A stretch of DNA of 64,000 nt, taken from NCBI RefSeq assembly GCF_000332275.1, contig NZ_CM001776.1:620001-684000 (forward strand). Direction: 5' to 3'. This DNA is from Synechococcus sp. PCC 7336. GTDB taxonomy: Bacteria; Cyanobacteriota; Cyanobacteriia; Thermostichales; PCC-7336. The position numbers were made by a program, and so were the translations under genes. Shown here piece after piece: positions 17,967-26,204 of the stretch (positions are counted from its first letter, which is position 1; each line of letters starts with the position of its first letter). Under the pieces are notes generated by a model that was not told the DNA's origin, ran no database searches, and was given only the letters and a program-made list of their open reading frames with translations.

Positions 17967-18281
17967 GTGATTCTGACAACTCTTGAAGGGGTTCCCGGCA
18001 AGCGGATTGCGGAGCATTACGGTCTGGTACAGGGCAATACGATTCGAGCCAAAAATGTCGGCAAGGATATTTTGGCGGGATTTAAGAACTTGGTCGGGGG
18101 AGAACTCAGAGCTTATACGGAGCTATTGCAAGAGTCTCGTCAAGAGGCCACCGATCGCATGGTGGCGCAGGCCCAGCAACTGGGGGCAAATGCGGTGGTC
18201 AACATTCGGTTTGCCACCTCCTCGATTGCGGCTGGAGCAGCGGAGTTATATGCCTACGGCACTGCAGTGCGGGTCGAGTAG
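17967..18281 (+). CDS. YbjQ family (DUF74) protein
   Basis: A 104-residue cytoplasmic protein of the YbjQ/UPF0145 family, sometimes labelled heavy-metal-binding domain. The opening ILTTLEGVPGKRIAEHYGLV and the core GNTIRAKNVGKDILAGF, LVGGELRAYTELL and AQQLGANAVVNIRF cover the full domain. The start is GTG 17967: AAAGGAGG stands 6 bases upstream, a near-perfect ribosome binding site that decides against the longer frame. Its function is not established in any organism I know. A related gene follows 31 bp downstream. Confidence 0.88.
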   Translation: MILTTLEGVPGKRIAEHYGLVQGNTIRAKNVGKDILAGFKNLVGGELRAYTELLQESRQEATDRMVAQAQQLGANAVVNIRFATSSIAAGAAELYAYGTAVRVE

Positions 18282-18312
18282 TCGCGATTGATAGAAGGCT
18301 TGGGAAATCGAT

Positions 18313-18786
18313 ATGGATGCACTCGTCGGACTGATTGCGTTTGCAATCTTGATGCTGTTAGGGCTGCTGGCGGGCGGCGCAATCGAACGCAAGCACTATG
18401 ACAATATTCGGCAGCGGGAGCGTCAAACCCGTCACATCCCGATGGTGACCTTTGGTGCAAAGCAGGCTTTGTCTGCCAATACAGAAGGCAAGCTGTTTGT
18501 GGGGAGTGTGGTGATTTCCGCCGATTACTTCAAAATTGTGGTGGCGGGGCTGCGCAATTTAGTCGGCGGTCGAGTGATGGTGTACGAGACCGTGCTCGAT
18601 CGGGCTCGGCGGGAGGCGATCTTGCGACTCAAAGAGCAGGCGGTGGACTGGGGGGCCAGCCAAATTGCCAATGTGCGTCTAGAAACAGCCAATGTGGGCA
18701 GTTCCAACAATCAGGGAATTGTGGCGATCGAGGTGGCAGCCTACGGGACGGGGATTCGGCAAGAGCCTGCTAGCTTGCCCCGCTAA
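18313..18786 (+). CDS. Membrane-anchored YbjQ-like protein
   Basis: A 157-residue paralogue of the preceding gene. Residues 3-23 are a transmembrane anchor (LVGLIAFAILMLLGLLAGG), followed by a short basic linker and a YbjQ-type domain with VGSVVISADYFKIVVAGL, LVGGRVMVYETVL and the helix EAILRLKEQAVDWGASQI. The two genes are probably one operon made by duplication, one soluble and one membrane-bound. The function is unknown. Confidence 0.8.
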   Translation: MDALVGLIAFAILMLLGLLAGGAIERKHYDNIRQRERQTRHIPMVTFGAKQALSANTEGKLFVGSVVISADYFKIVVAGLRNLVGGRVMVYETVLDRARREAILRLKEQAVDWGASQIANVRLETANVGSSNNQGIVAIEVAAYGTGIRQEPASLPR

Positions 18787-18806
18787 GATCGGAGCGGTCG
18801 TTTTTT
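18787..18806 (+). terminator. Short hairpin with T-run after the YbjQ pair
   Basis: GATCG and CGGTC (one G-T pair) flank a three-base loop and are followed by G and six T residues. The position right after the stop of the second YbjQ-like gene fits a weak intrinsic terminator before the M48 protease gene. Confidence 0.45.
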
Positions 18807-18867
18807 ATGGCTCGCCGAGTGGGAAGGCGACAAAGGACTCATCAACAATAGGCTGCGATATTCCCTC

Positions 18868-19698
18868 ATGAACTCAAACTACGTTCCGAAAGACATCGCC
18901 GAAGAGGTGAATGTCACACCTATCAATCCTTTGGGCAATTTTGCCTATTTGTTGGGGGTCGTAGTGTCGGTGACGCTGGCACTCTATCTGGGATTGGGTT
19001 GGGTGGCCGAGCAATTGGTCGGGCGCATTAGCCCTGAAATGGAGGTGGAGATCGGACGGCGGGTAATACCCGTGCAAGCCTTGGAACGCGCCGATCGCGA
19101 CGAGCCACGTCTCGACTATGTTGAGGATCTGCTCAATTCATTGCGCGATCGCGATTCTGCGCAGCGAGCCCCACTGACTGTTCGTGTTTTGGACGAATCC
19201 ATCCCCAATGCCGGTCTGTTTCCGGGGGGGCATGTGGTGGTGACCGAGGGCTTGCTGGATTCGGTGCAGTCGGAAAACGCGCTGGCGTTTGTGTTGGCCC
19301 ACGAGTTGGGACATTTTGAGGAACGAGATGCCTTGCGGGGACTGGGGCGATCGTTGGTGTTTGTCATGCTAGCATCCGCACTGGGTATCGGGGGTTCGAC
19401 GGCGAATTCGTCGGCGCAGGTGGTGTCTGTCACCAGTCAGTTAGCGGCATTGAGGCACAGTCGCAGGCAAGAGTTTACAGCCGATGAATTTGCCCTGGCG
19501 GCGGTGGTCGATCGCTACGGCCACGGCGATCGCAGTCTCGATTTTTTCGAGCATCTATTAGAGCAGGGGCACGACAAGCGGGTGGCCGACTACTTTTCCA
19601 CTCATCCCCTCACCCGCGATCGTATCGAGCGGCTGTATCGACTGGCAGAAGAACGGGGTTGGTCGATGTCGGGGGAAGTCGAGCCATTGCCCTACTAA
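18868..19698 (+). CDS. M48 family zinc metallopeptidase
   Basis: A 276-residue membrane-attached protease. One transmembrane segment at residues 26-47 (FAYLLGVVVSVTLALYLGLG) precedes the peptidase domain. The zinc site is HELGH at residues 145-149, preceded by AFVLA; the third ligand region is RQEFTADEFAL. The substrate-cleft region NAGLFPGGHVVVTEGLL and the distal YFSTHPLTRDRIERL are typical of M48B/Oma1-like and BepA-like proteases, which act in envelope protein quality control. The gene follows the YbjQ-like pair in the same direction. Confidence 0.9.
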   Translation: MNSNYVPKDIAEEVNVTPINPLGNFAYLLGVVVSVTLALYLGLGWVAEQLVGRISPEMEVEIGRRVIPVQALERADRDEPRLDYVEDLLNSLRDRDSAQRAPLTVRVLDESIPNAGLFPGGHVVVTEGLLDSVQSENALAFVLAHELGHFEERDALRGLGRSLVFVMLASALGIGGSTANSSAQVVSVTSQLAALRHSRRQEFTADEFALAAVVDRYGHGDRSLDFFEHLLEQGHDKRVADYFSTHPLTRDRIERLYRLAEERGWSMSGEVEPLPY

Positions 19699-19705
19699 AG
19701 TCTGT

Positions 19706-20074
19706 TCAGGCTTCCTGCGGCTGTCTGACGAGGCTGGCCACAGCATAGATGGTGTAAGCCAGAGAGACGATCGCCACCACCGCTTTAGAAACCACGGCTG
19801 GCACTCGTTCCACATCGCCGCCAGTCAGCAAAGTTAGAGCACCTGGCAAGCCACTGGCTGTTCCTAAAAAGGCCAGTACAGCGATGCCAATGGCTGCAGC
19901 CAATAATTTTTTGGGGAATTTGGGTTTGGGCCAAGCGGCGATCGCCAATAGCAGGATGGGAATTCCGAATGCACAGGGAATTAGGGCTGTCTTACTGGCT
20001 TGCCCGCTGGCAAAATAGCCGATCGCCCCGAGGGCGGTGAGGAACGCACCGTAAATTGCTGAAACGATCGCCAT
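19706..20074 (-). CDS. Small integral membrane protein
   Basis: A 122-residue protein with four hydrophobic segments (about residues 3-22, 29-48, 58-80 and 94-114) and very little outside the membrane. The layout resembles TMEM14-like small membrane proteins, but I cannot assign it by motif. It ends convergently 7 bp from the M48 protease stop. Function unknown. Confidence 0.65.
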   Translation of the reverse strand: MAIVSAIYGAFLTALGAIGYFASGQASKTALIPCAFGIPILLLAIAAWPKPKFPKKLLAAAIGIAVLAFLGTASGLPGALTLLTGGDVERVPAVVSKAVVAIVSLAYTIYAVASLVRQPQEA

Positions 20075-20202
20075 ACCTGAGTTCCCGCTGCAGAGTGAAG
20101 ATACTCCATACCTTAGATGATGTTTGGGAGATGCGATCGCTAGATCTCGATGTAGCTGCGAAAATCGACAGAGCGCCTGCAGGCCGCGTCTCTATCCCGC
20201 CG

Positions 20203-21189
20203 TTATTGAATGGGACGATCCCAGACAAAACTAACGCTGACTGCATCCCAGTTTTGTTCGGTTTTGATCACTTCTGCGGTAGCGGTGACGCCAGGGTCGA
20301 CCGTGCCGGGAGTAAAGGCAACGGTGCGGGTATCGACCACCTCGTTATTGAAGGTGAATTCAAACCGAGCGCGAGCGGATAGCACGGATAGCGTGCTGGT
20401 ATTGATGGCTTGCACCACCAGCTTGCTGCCGCCCGCTACGGCCTCTTCGCGAATCTCTCCCACAATGACCAATTCCGGCTGAGGGGCAGGACTGGCTGCG
20501 ACAGGGGCGGGTGTTGCAATCGGTTCGGGGGCTGTAGGGGGAGCAACAGGGTCTGGGCCGGGATTCGCTGCCACGGGATTCGCAGACTCATTTGGATTGG
20601 TTGGAGGGGCAGTACTGGGTGCGGGATTAGCAGCAGTGGCTGGGGCGGTCGGTGGAGTCGAATTCCCCGTATAGAAGGCCACGGCTTTGGCCACTTCGTC
20701 TTGGAAGGTGAGGTAAATCTCGCGGGATTGATTGGCGACTCGGGCGAGGGCGAGGCGATCGCCTGCGGTCGTAGGAATTTCGACGAGCTGATTGTCGAGG
20801 GTGAGCAGGAGGGTTTCTACTTGCTGGTTGATCAGGCGATCGAGATAGGGAAAGAGCGGTAAGGTACAGTCGCTATCCAGACTGCCGATGGAGAGGGTGC
20901 TGCCGTCGCTGAGGGCGAGTGCTGCGAGACCGCAGGTTTGAGCGCCGCTGATTTCGAGGGGGACTTGCAGGCGACTGCGGGTACTGTTGGTGACAGTGAC
21001 GGTATAGGTGTCTTGAGTGTGGTTCCAGCCTCGGACAATATCGACTGCAGAGCTGGTGGTTTCTTCGGTGAAATATTCGCCCGCGCGGCTGCTGAGAGCG
21101 GGGACGAACGCGAGGATGCCAGCGCATAAAGCGAGGGGAATGACGCGGGTGGCGAATCCCTCGTTCGATCGCCGTTCGATATTCTCCAT
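20203..21189 (-). CDS. Exported proline-rich protein of unknown function
   Basis: A 328-residue protein with an N-terminal signal sequence (VIPLALCAGILAFVPALSSRA), a first globular part of about 150 residues, a linker of roughly 60 residues made almost only of Pro, Ala, Thr and Asn, and a C-terminal beta-sandwich-like domain (ELVIVGEIREEA to SFVWDRPIQ) resembling FxLYD-type domains of exported proteins. No catalytic motif is visible. It is divergent from cbiD. Confidence 0.65.
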   Translation of the reverse strand: MENIERRSNEGFATRVIPLALCAGILAFVPALSSRAGEYFTEETTSSAVDIVRGWNHTQDTYTVTVTNSTRSRLQVPLEISGAQTCGLAALALSDGSTLSIGSLDSDCTLPLFPYLDRLINQQVETLLLTLDNQLVEIPTTAGDRLALARVANQSREIYLTFQDEVAKAVAFYTGNSTPPTAPATAANPAPSTAPPTNPNESANPVAANPGPDPVAPPTAPEPIATPAPVAASPAPQPELVIVGEIREEAVAGGSKLVVQAINTSTLSVLSARARFEFTFNNEVVDTRTVAFTPGTVDPGVTATAEVIKTEQNWDAVSVSFVWDRPIQ

Positions 21190-21375
21190 GGCAGCATCCC
21201 CAGACTGACGGAACTGTTTCTAGCGTCTGGGTGAAAAGTCATCGAGTCCCAGACATTTAGTGTTTGACTTATGTTTTATCTTAGTCGGTGCGCTAGTCCC
21301 TGCGGCGATCGCGTCAAAGCGATTGCGCTCCACCGCCGCCCCTCGTCCAAGCTTGCCACTCCCCCAGGTCTCGAC

Positions 21376-22464
21376 ATGGCTCGTTCCGGCTACACACTGC
21401 CTGTATTTGCGGTTGCTGCTGCCAAAGCAGCGCTGAGCCATCTTTTAGCGTCTCCCCATCGGCCAGATGCCTCAGTTGAAGTCAATCTAATGCCCGAAGT
21501 GGTGGAGATTCCGATCGAGCAGGTGGCCGAGCTGGGGGAGGGCGCTGCACTGGCGATCGCCCGCAGCGATCCGGGAGACAACTTAGACCTGACGCGCAAT
21601 ACCCCCATCTGGGCCTACGTTCAGCTCGTAGATCGCCAACAGGATGCCCTGCAGCTCGAAGCCGGTGAAGGACTGGGAAGAACCGCTGCGGGAAAACCGG
21701 CAATTTATCGGTACGCGCGAGAATTGTTTCGGGCAAATGTGGAGCCGTCAGTACCTGAGGGAGTCACGGCGAGGGTGAGGATTGTCTTGCCCCAAGGACG
21801 CCAGTTGGCACAGCGGACCTCGAATGAGGCGTTTGGGGTGCTGGAAGGGTTAGCGCTATTGGGCACCAGCGGCATTTCGCAGCCCTTAGCAGCCAGCGAG
21901 AGTTTGGAGGGGTTTCGCGATCGCCTGCGGCAGGCAGCGCAGCAGCACGACCATTTGGTGTTTTGTTTGGGGAGTAACGGGCAGCGGGTGGCGACGCGGC
22001 TGGGCATTGAGGGCGATCGCATTGTCCAGACCGCCAATTGGATTGGAGCAATGCTGGTGGAAGCAGCGCTGTTGCAGGTGGAATCGGTGCTGTTGATTGG
22101 CTATCACGGCAAGTTGCTCAAATTGGCGGGCGGGATTTTTCACACCTCCAGTCATGTGGCCGACGCCAAGCTGGAGATACTGGCGGCGGCGGCGGTGCGG
22201 GTGGGGGTACCGATGGGGGAGATCGAGCAGATTTTGGCAGCGGCGACGGCGGAGGAAGCGCGATCGCATCTCGTGCGGGCGGGATGGTCCGAAACTGTGT
22301 TTGGCTCGCTAGCAGAACGCATTACTCAAAACGCACAAGCCTATGCCCGCAAATATGCCGATCGTACGCCCGCGATCGGTACCATCCTGTTCGATCGCCA
22401 AGGGCAGATCGTCAGTCGCGATCGGGCTGCAGACGAGGAGTTAAACTGCTGGCGGAAGAGTTAG
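21376..22464 (+). CDS. cbiD: Cobalt-precorrin-5B (C1)-methyltransferase
   Basis: CbiD methylates C1 of cobalt-precorrin-5B using SAM, in the anaerobic (cobalt-early) branch of corrin synthesis. The ORF contains RSGYTLPVFA, the usual cyanobacterial CbiD start, then GEGLGR, GTSGISQPL, FCLGSNGQRVA, LLIGYHGKLLKLAGGIFHTSSH and the C-terminal region. The frame is open back to 21271, but homologous sequence begins at ATG 21376, giving 362 residues, the normal size. Together with cbiA and cobO at the left edge it shows the cell makes its own corrin. No cobalamin riboswitch is visible upstream. Confidence 0.93.
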   Translation: MARSGYTLPVFAVAAAKAALSHLLASPHRPDASVEVNLMPEVVEIPIEQVAELGEGAALAIARSDPGDNLDLTRNTPIWAYVQLVDRQQDALQLEAGEGLGRTAAGKPAIYRYARELFRANVEPSVPEGVTARVRIVLPQGRQLAQRTSNEAFGVLEGLALLGTSGISQPLAASESLEGFRDRLRQAAQQHDHLVFCLGSNGQRVATRLGIEGDRIVQTANWIGAMLVEAALLQVESVLLIGYHGKLLKLAGGIFHTSSHVADAKLEILAAAAVRVGVPMGEIEQILAAATAEEARSHLVRAGWSETVFGSLAERITQNAQAYARKYADRTPAIGTILFDRQGQIVSRDRAADEELNCWRKS

Positions 22465-22671
22465 AGGCTGTCACCCGTTCGCTGAATTTTGTGGAAGTGC
22501 AGTACGCTCTCGAAGGCGAATGCGGGGATGGATAGCAGACCAGCCGAAACGAAGCGGAGTCTCGCAACTGATACAATCGGTCCATAGCCAAACGGCGGCA
22601 GCGTACCCGCAAGGGAATGGGAAGAGACCCCAAAAATAGTCTGCTACTCTTTCACCTCATGGGAGAGATGG

Positions 22672-22860
22672 ATGCAAGGAACAGCTAAGGATGTGGCTAG
22701 GCGGTTGATTGACCGATTGCCAGAGCAGGCAACGTTGGACGACATTATGTACGAGTTATATATCCGGCAGAAGATCGAGGCCGGACTAGAGGCTGCTGAG
22801 GAAGGTCGTACACTGTCTCACGAGCAGGTGAAGCAACGGTTATTGAATCGTGAGAATTGA
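22672..22860 (+). CDS. Antitoxin of a RelE/ParE-type module
   Basis: A 62-residue acidic-helical protein with the pattern LPEQATLDDIMYELYIRQKI, then EAAEEGRTLSHEQV, common among cyanobacterial antitoxins paired with ParE/RelE toxins. GGGAGAG lies just before the ATG. Its last codons overlap the toxin start by 11 bases, the usual coupled arrangement. Antitoxins of this kind bind the toxin and repress their own promoter; that is family knowledge. Confidence 0.85.
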   Translation: MQGTAKDVARRLIDRLPEQATLDDIMYELYIRQKIEAGLEAAEEGRTLSHEQVKQRLLNREN

Positions 22861-23152
22861 CTGGTCGGCAGTTGCGGTTGAGGACCTGCTCGATATTCGC
22901 GATTATCTTGCTCGGGATTCGCCGCTATATGCCCAGCAGTTTGTGGAGCAGGTGATGGTGGCAGTGGAGGGGTTGGTCGATTTACCTCTGATGGGTCGGC
23001 AAGTGCCAGAAGCGGATGATATAGAGGTGCGCGAGCTGATTTTTCAGGGATATCGCATGATGTATCTAGTTGAGCGATCGGCTGAAAGAGTTGCGATCGT
23101 TACGGTTGTTCACGGCAGCCGCGATCTCGAGCATCAGAGTGATGTGTCTTGA
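22850..23152 (+). CDS. RelE/ParE family toxin
   Basis: A 100-residue protein beginning at GTG 22850 inside the antitoxin gene. It has the ParE/RelE fold pattern: MRIDWSAVAVEDLLDIRDYL (helix 1), SPLYAQQFVEQV, LPLMGRQVPE, VRELIFQGYRMMYLV (the beta hairpin YRMMY) and VTVVHGSRDL. Members either poison DNA gyrase or cleave mRNA; the sequence alone does not decide between these. Nothing suggests inactivation. Confidence 0.88.
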   Translation: MRIDWSAVAVEDLLDIRDYLARDSPLYAQQFVEQVMVAVEGLVDLPLMGRQVPEADDIEVRELIFQGYRMMYLVERSAERVAIVTVVHGSRDLEHQSDVS

Positions 23153-23644
23153 AGATTGATTGAATTAACCTCAAACCGATAGCAACTGCATTGCATTGGC
23201 AACCCAGGCCACAATCACCCTATTGGATCGATGCAAAGCCAGACTGCGGAAGCTCATCGCCAGCACAGTGGTAGATGTTCAACTCGATCGGGTCCCCGAT
23301 ATAGAAAGACTCGGGAACGTGAAGGTGATTCTGGCGATCGCCATGGCAATCTCTAACTTCTACATCTGTTCTGCCACCAGCGAGTCCACCTACCAGCATC
23401 AACTCTTTTCCCACACTCGCGAGTTGGACGAACAAAGTCGATGGAAAAGTCTCGAATAGCCGCCAGGTTAAACCATCATCAAGTAAACTTGCGCCAAAAA
23501 ACTTTCTCCAAGGTAAAATTTAGCCTAAAATAAAATACATACGCTCTTCATGCAAATATAAAAGTGCAATCAAAATCAGGTGAATGGGCTAGCTCCCGAT
23601 AAGCGATGTCGTGAAAAAACGCTATCGCCGAACGCCCTAAAACT
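23153..23644. other. Intergenic region between the toxin and the pentapeptide array
   Basis: No supported gene. Two overlapping open frames around 23196-23459, one on each strand, have no recognisable motif and no good ribosome binding site. The right part becomes AT-rich towards the array. Confidence 0.5.
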
Positions 23645-23779
23645 GACTGGCCAGATTGCTTCGATCCACCCCTTCCAGGAATACCTACGGATTTCAATCC
23701 ACAGCAATTAAGGGAGTTCGCGAATCTTTTTTCTGAATGTACAAATGTAGTCCAGTTTTACCTCTCCTCCTTCTTGAAA
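23645..23779 (+). pseudogene. Decayed 3' end and spacer of another pentapeptide-repeat gene copy
   Basis: The stretch aligns with the last ~50 bases plus spacer of the downstream genes: GACTGGCCAGATTGCTTCGATCC, split here as GACTGGCCAG and ATTGCTTCGATCC, matches the coding tail, and the following AATTAAGG, TTTTCTGAATGTA and AATGTAG match the spacer. The copy has substitutions and small indels that shift the frame and remove the stop, so the frame now runs open into the first intact gene. It shows the array once had at least four members. Confidence 0.75.
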
Positions 23780-24475
23780 ATGAAACTACATCTTCCCGTC
23801 GCTCTTGCAGTCCTCGCTATATTTGGGGTGACATTCGCGATCGCACCCATTCATACAACGCTGACTAGATGGCATCTTTTATCGAAGCTTGAGGGTATCG
23901 ACCTTAGCGATCGCTACCTCAGTTATTTAGATCTCAGAGGAGGAGATTTCCGTGGGAATAACTTGCAAGACGCCGATCTATTCGGAGCAAACCTCAAAGG
24001 GGCTAATTTATCTGGCGCTAACCTTACTGGCGCCATGCTTGAATTCGCAGTGCTAAACGAAGCCGATCTCATTGGTGCAGACATACAGTCCGGCCAACTC
24101 GCTTCTGCCATCCTTATCTCGGTCAACCTCAGTGGAGCGAGGCTTAATGGTGCCACTCTCTCCAACGCAAAGCTCAACGCTGCCAATCTTACTGCTGCCG
24201 ATCTCACTGATGCCAATCTCCGAAATGCCAATCTCAGTCATGCCAATCTCAGTCATGCCAATCTCAGCAATGTTGATTTCACCAGTGCTAATTTCACTGA
24301 TGCCGATTTGAGGCTTGCTATACTTTCGAATGCCAATTTGAATGATGTAAACCTTAGTGGAGCCAGACTTGAGGGTGTCAATCTTGAAAATATTCAGTAC
24401 AACGCTAATACGGATTGGCCAGAAGGTTTCGATCCACCTCCTTCCAGAGATAGCTACGACTTCAATCTACAGTAA
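23780..24475 (+). CDS. Pentapeptide-repeat protein, copy 1
   Basis: A 231-residue protein. Residues 1-25 are a hydrophobic signal or anchor (MKLHLPVALAVLAIFGVTFA), followed by a short linker and about 30 pentapeptide repeats of the A(D/N)LXX type from SDRYLSYLDLRGGDF on, ending with GARLEGVNLENIQYN and a tail TDWPEGFDPPPS. The repeats form a right-handed quadrilateral beta-helix. I take ATG 23780 because it aligns with copies 2 and 3; TTG 23774 is two codons earlier. It contains two LSHAN repeats and one LRNAN. The role is unknown; in cyanobacteria such proteins are abundant and mostly exported or membrane-attached. Confidence 0.88.
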   Translation: MKLHLPVALAVLAIFGVTFAIAPIHTTLTRWHLLSKLEGIDLSDRYLSYLDLRGGDFRGNNLQDADLFGANLKGANLSGANLTGAMLEFAVLNEADLIGADIQSGQLASAILISVNLSGARLNGATLSNAKLNAANLTAADLTDANLRNANLSHANLSHANLSNVDFTSANFTDADLRLAILSNANLNDVNLSGARLEGVNLENIQYNANTDWPEGFDPPPSRDSYDFNLQ

Positions 24476-24546
24476 TTAAGGTAGTTTGCAAATAGTTTTC
24501 TGAATGTAAAAATGTAGTTCAAGTTTCCATTTCATCCTTTTCTAAC

Positions 24547-25242
24547 ATGAAACTATATCTTCCCATTACTCTTGCAGTCATCGCTATATTTGGGGTGACA
24601 TTCTCGATCCCACACATTCATACAACGCTGACTAGATGGCATCGTTTATCGAAGCTTGAGGGGACCGACCTTAGCGATCGCTACCTCAGTTATTTAGATC
24701 TCAGAGGAGGAGATTTCCGTGGGAATAACTTGCAAGGCGTCGATCTATTCGGAGCAAACCTCAAAGGGGCTAATTTATCTGGTGCTAACCTTACTGACGC
24801 TCTTCTTCGACATGCAGTGCTAAACGAAGCCGATCTCATTGGTGCAGACATACAGTCCGGCCAACTCGCTTCTGCCATCTTTATCTCAGCTAACCTCAGT
24901 GGAGCGAGGCTTAATGGTGCCACTCTCTCCAACGCAAAGCTCAACGCTGCCAATCTTACTGCTGCCGATCTCACTGATGCCAATCTCAGTCATGCCAATC
25001 TCAGTCATGCCAATCTCAGTCATGCCAATCTCAGCAATGTTGATTTCACCAGTGCTAATTTCACTGATGCCGATTTGAGGCTTGCTATACTTTCGAATGC
25101 CAATTTGAATGATGTAAACCTTAGTGGAGCCAGACTTGAGGGTGTCAATCTTGAAAATATTCAGTACAACGCTAATACGGATTGGCCAGAAGGTTTCGAT
25201 CCACCTCCTTCCAGAGATAGCTACGACTTCAATCTACAGTAA
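24547..25242 (+). CDS. Pentapeptide-repeat protein, copy 2
   Basis: A 231-residue paralogue, almost identical to copy 1 over long stretches; starts are 767 bp apart. The N-terminal hydrophobic segment reads MKLYLPITLAVIAIFGVTFS. It has three consecutive LSHAN repeats encoded by identical 15-bp units. The C-terminal tail is the same as in copy 1. The 71-bp spacer after it is identical to the spacer after copy 1, showing a recent whole-unit duplication. Confidence 0.88.
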   Translation: MKLYLPITLAVIAIFGVTFSIPHIHTTLTRWHRLSKLEGTDLSDRYLSYLDLRGGDFRGNNLQGVDLFGANLKGANLSGANLTDALLRHAVLNEADLIGADIQSGQLASAIFISANLSGARLNGATLSNAKLNAANLTAADLTDANLSHANLSHANLSHANLSNVDFTSANFTDADLRLAILSNANLNDVNLSGARLEGVNLENIQYNANTDWPEGFDPPPSRDSYDFNLQ

Positions 25243-25313
25243 TTAAGGTAGTTTGCAAATAGTTTTCTGAATGTAAAAATGTAGTTCAAGTTTCCATTTC
25301 ATCCTTTTCTAAC

Positions 25314-26036
25314 ATGAAACTATATCTTCCCATTACTCTTGCAGTCATCGCTATATTTGGGGTGACATTCTCGATCCCACACATTCATACAACGCTGACT
25401 AGATGGCATCGTTTATCGAAGCTTGAGGGGACCGACCTTAGCGATCGCTACCTCAGTTATTTAGATCTCAGAGGAGGAGATTTCCGTGGGAATAACTTGC
25501 AAGGCGTCGATCTATTCGGAGCAAACCTCAAAGGGGCTAATTTATCTGGTGCTAACCTCACTGACGCTCTGCTTGGACTTGCAGTACTAAACGAAGCCGA
25601 TCTCAGTGGTGCTGACATAAAGTCTGGCCAGCTTTTTTCTGCAATCTTTATCTCGGCTAACCTCAGTGGAGCTAGGCTAAACGGTGCCACTCTCTCCAAC
25701 GCGAAGCTCAACGCTGCCAATCTTACTGCTGCCAATCTCAGTCATGCCAATCTCAGTCATGCCAATCTCAGTCATGCCAATCTCAGTCATGCCAATCTCA
25801 GTCATGCCAATCTCAGTCATGCCAATCTCAGCAATGTTGATTTCACCAGTGCTAATTTCACTGATGCCGATTTGAGGCTTGCTATACTTTCGAATGCCAA
25901 TTTGAATGATGTAAACCTTAGTGGAGCCAGACTTGAGGGTGTCAATCTTGAAAATATTCAGTACAACGCTAATACGGACTGGCCAGAAGGTTTCGATCCA
26001 CCTCCTTCCAGAGATAGCTACGATCGCGATCCATAA
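25314..26036 (+). CDS. Pentapeptide-repeat protein, copy 3 (expanded repeat tract)
   Basis: A 240-residue paralogue starting 767 bp after copy 2. The N-terminal 80 residues are nearly identical to copy 2. The middle carries six identical LSHAN repeats in place of two or three, and lacks the LTAADLTDAN pair, giving a net gain of nine residues. The C-terminus ends SYDRDP rather than YDFNLQ, because sequence identity with the other copies stops at the array border. The gene is convergent with the RTX gene. Confidence 0.88.
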   Translation: MKLYLPITLAVIAIFGVTFSIPHIHTTLTRWHRLSKLEGTDLSDRYLSYLDLRGGDFRGNNLQGVDLFGANLKGANLSGANLTDALLGLAVLNEADLSGADIKSGQLFSAIFISANLSGARLNGATLSNAKLNAANLTAANLSHANLSHANLSHANLSHANLSHANLSHANLSNVDFTSANFTDADLRLAILSNANLNDVNLSGARLEGVNLENIQYNANTDWPEGFDPPPSRDSYDRDP

Positions 26037-26063
26037 ATGCCTGAGAACATGAGTAAGCCTTGC

Positions 26064-26098
26064 AACATCAACATCGATCGTGAGCGGACGTTGATGTT
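26064..26098. terminator. Hairpin between the convergent array and RTX gene
   Basis: AACATCAAC and GTTGATGTT form a nine-base stem around a 17-base loop, 28 bp after the last pentapeptide gene. There is no long T-run, so termination is only probable. Confidence 0.4.
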
Positions 26099-26204
26099 AC
26101 AGCAGATATATTGATGAAAATTTTAGAAGCTAATAATCTAGCTTCTGTACTACCATTTTACTCAACTCCAACAATAAGTTGTCTTTTACTCTTGCTCACT
26201 TAAA

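Larger units (their letters stand above)
23780..26036 (+). repeat. Tandem gene triplication with 767-bp period
   Basis: Three genes plus their 71-bp spacers repeat with an exact 767-bp step (starts 23780, 24547, 25314). Copies 2 and 3 are the closest pair in their 5' halves, while all three share an almost identical 3' part. Inside each gene a 15-bp unit, CATGCCAATCTCAGT, is repeated two, three or six times. The pattern indicates unequal crossing-over or gene conversion. Confidence 0.9.

Noticed and set aside
21190-21375. Cobalamin riboswitch upstream of cbiD
   Set aside because: I looked for the B12-box GCCACTG-type core and found none; the same holds for the cobO leader.
25731-25830. Possible CRISPR-like array
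   Set aside because: The regular 15-bp repeats have no spacers and are in-frame pentapeptide codons.
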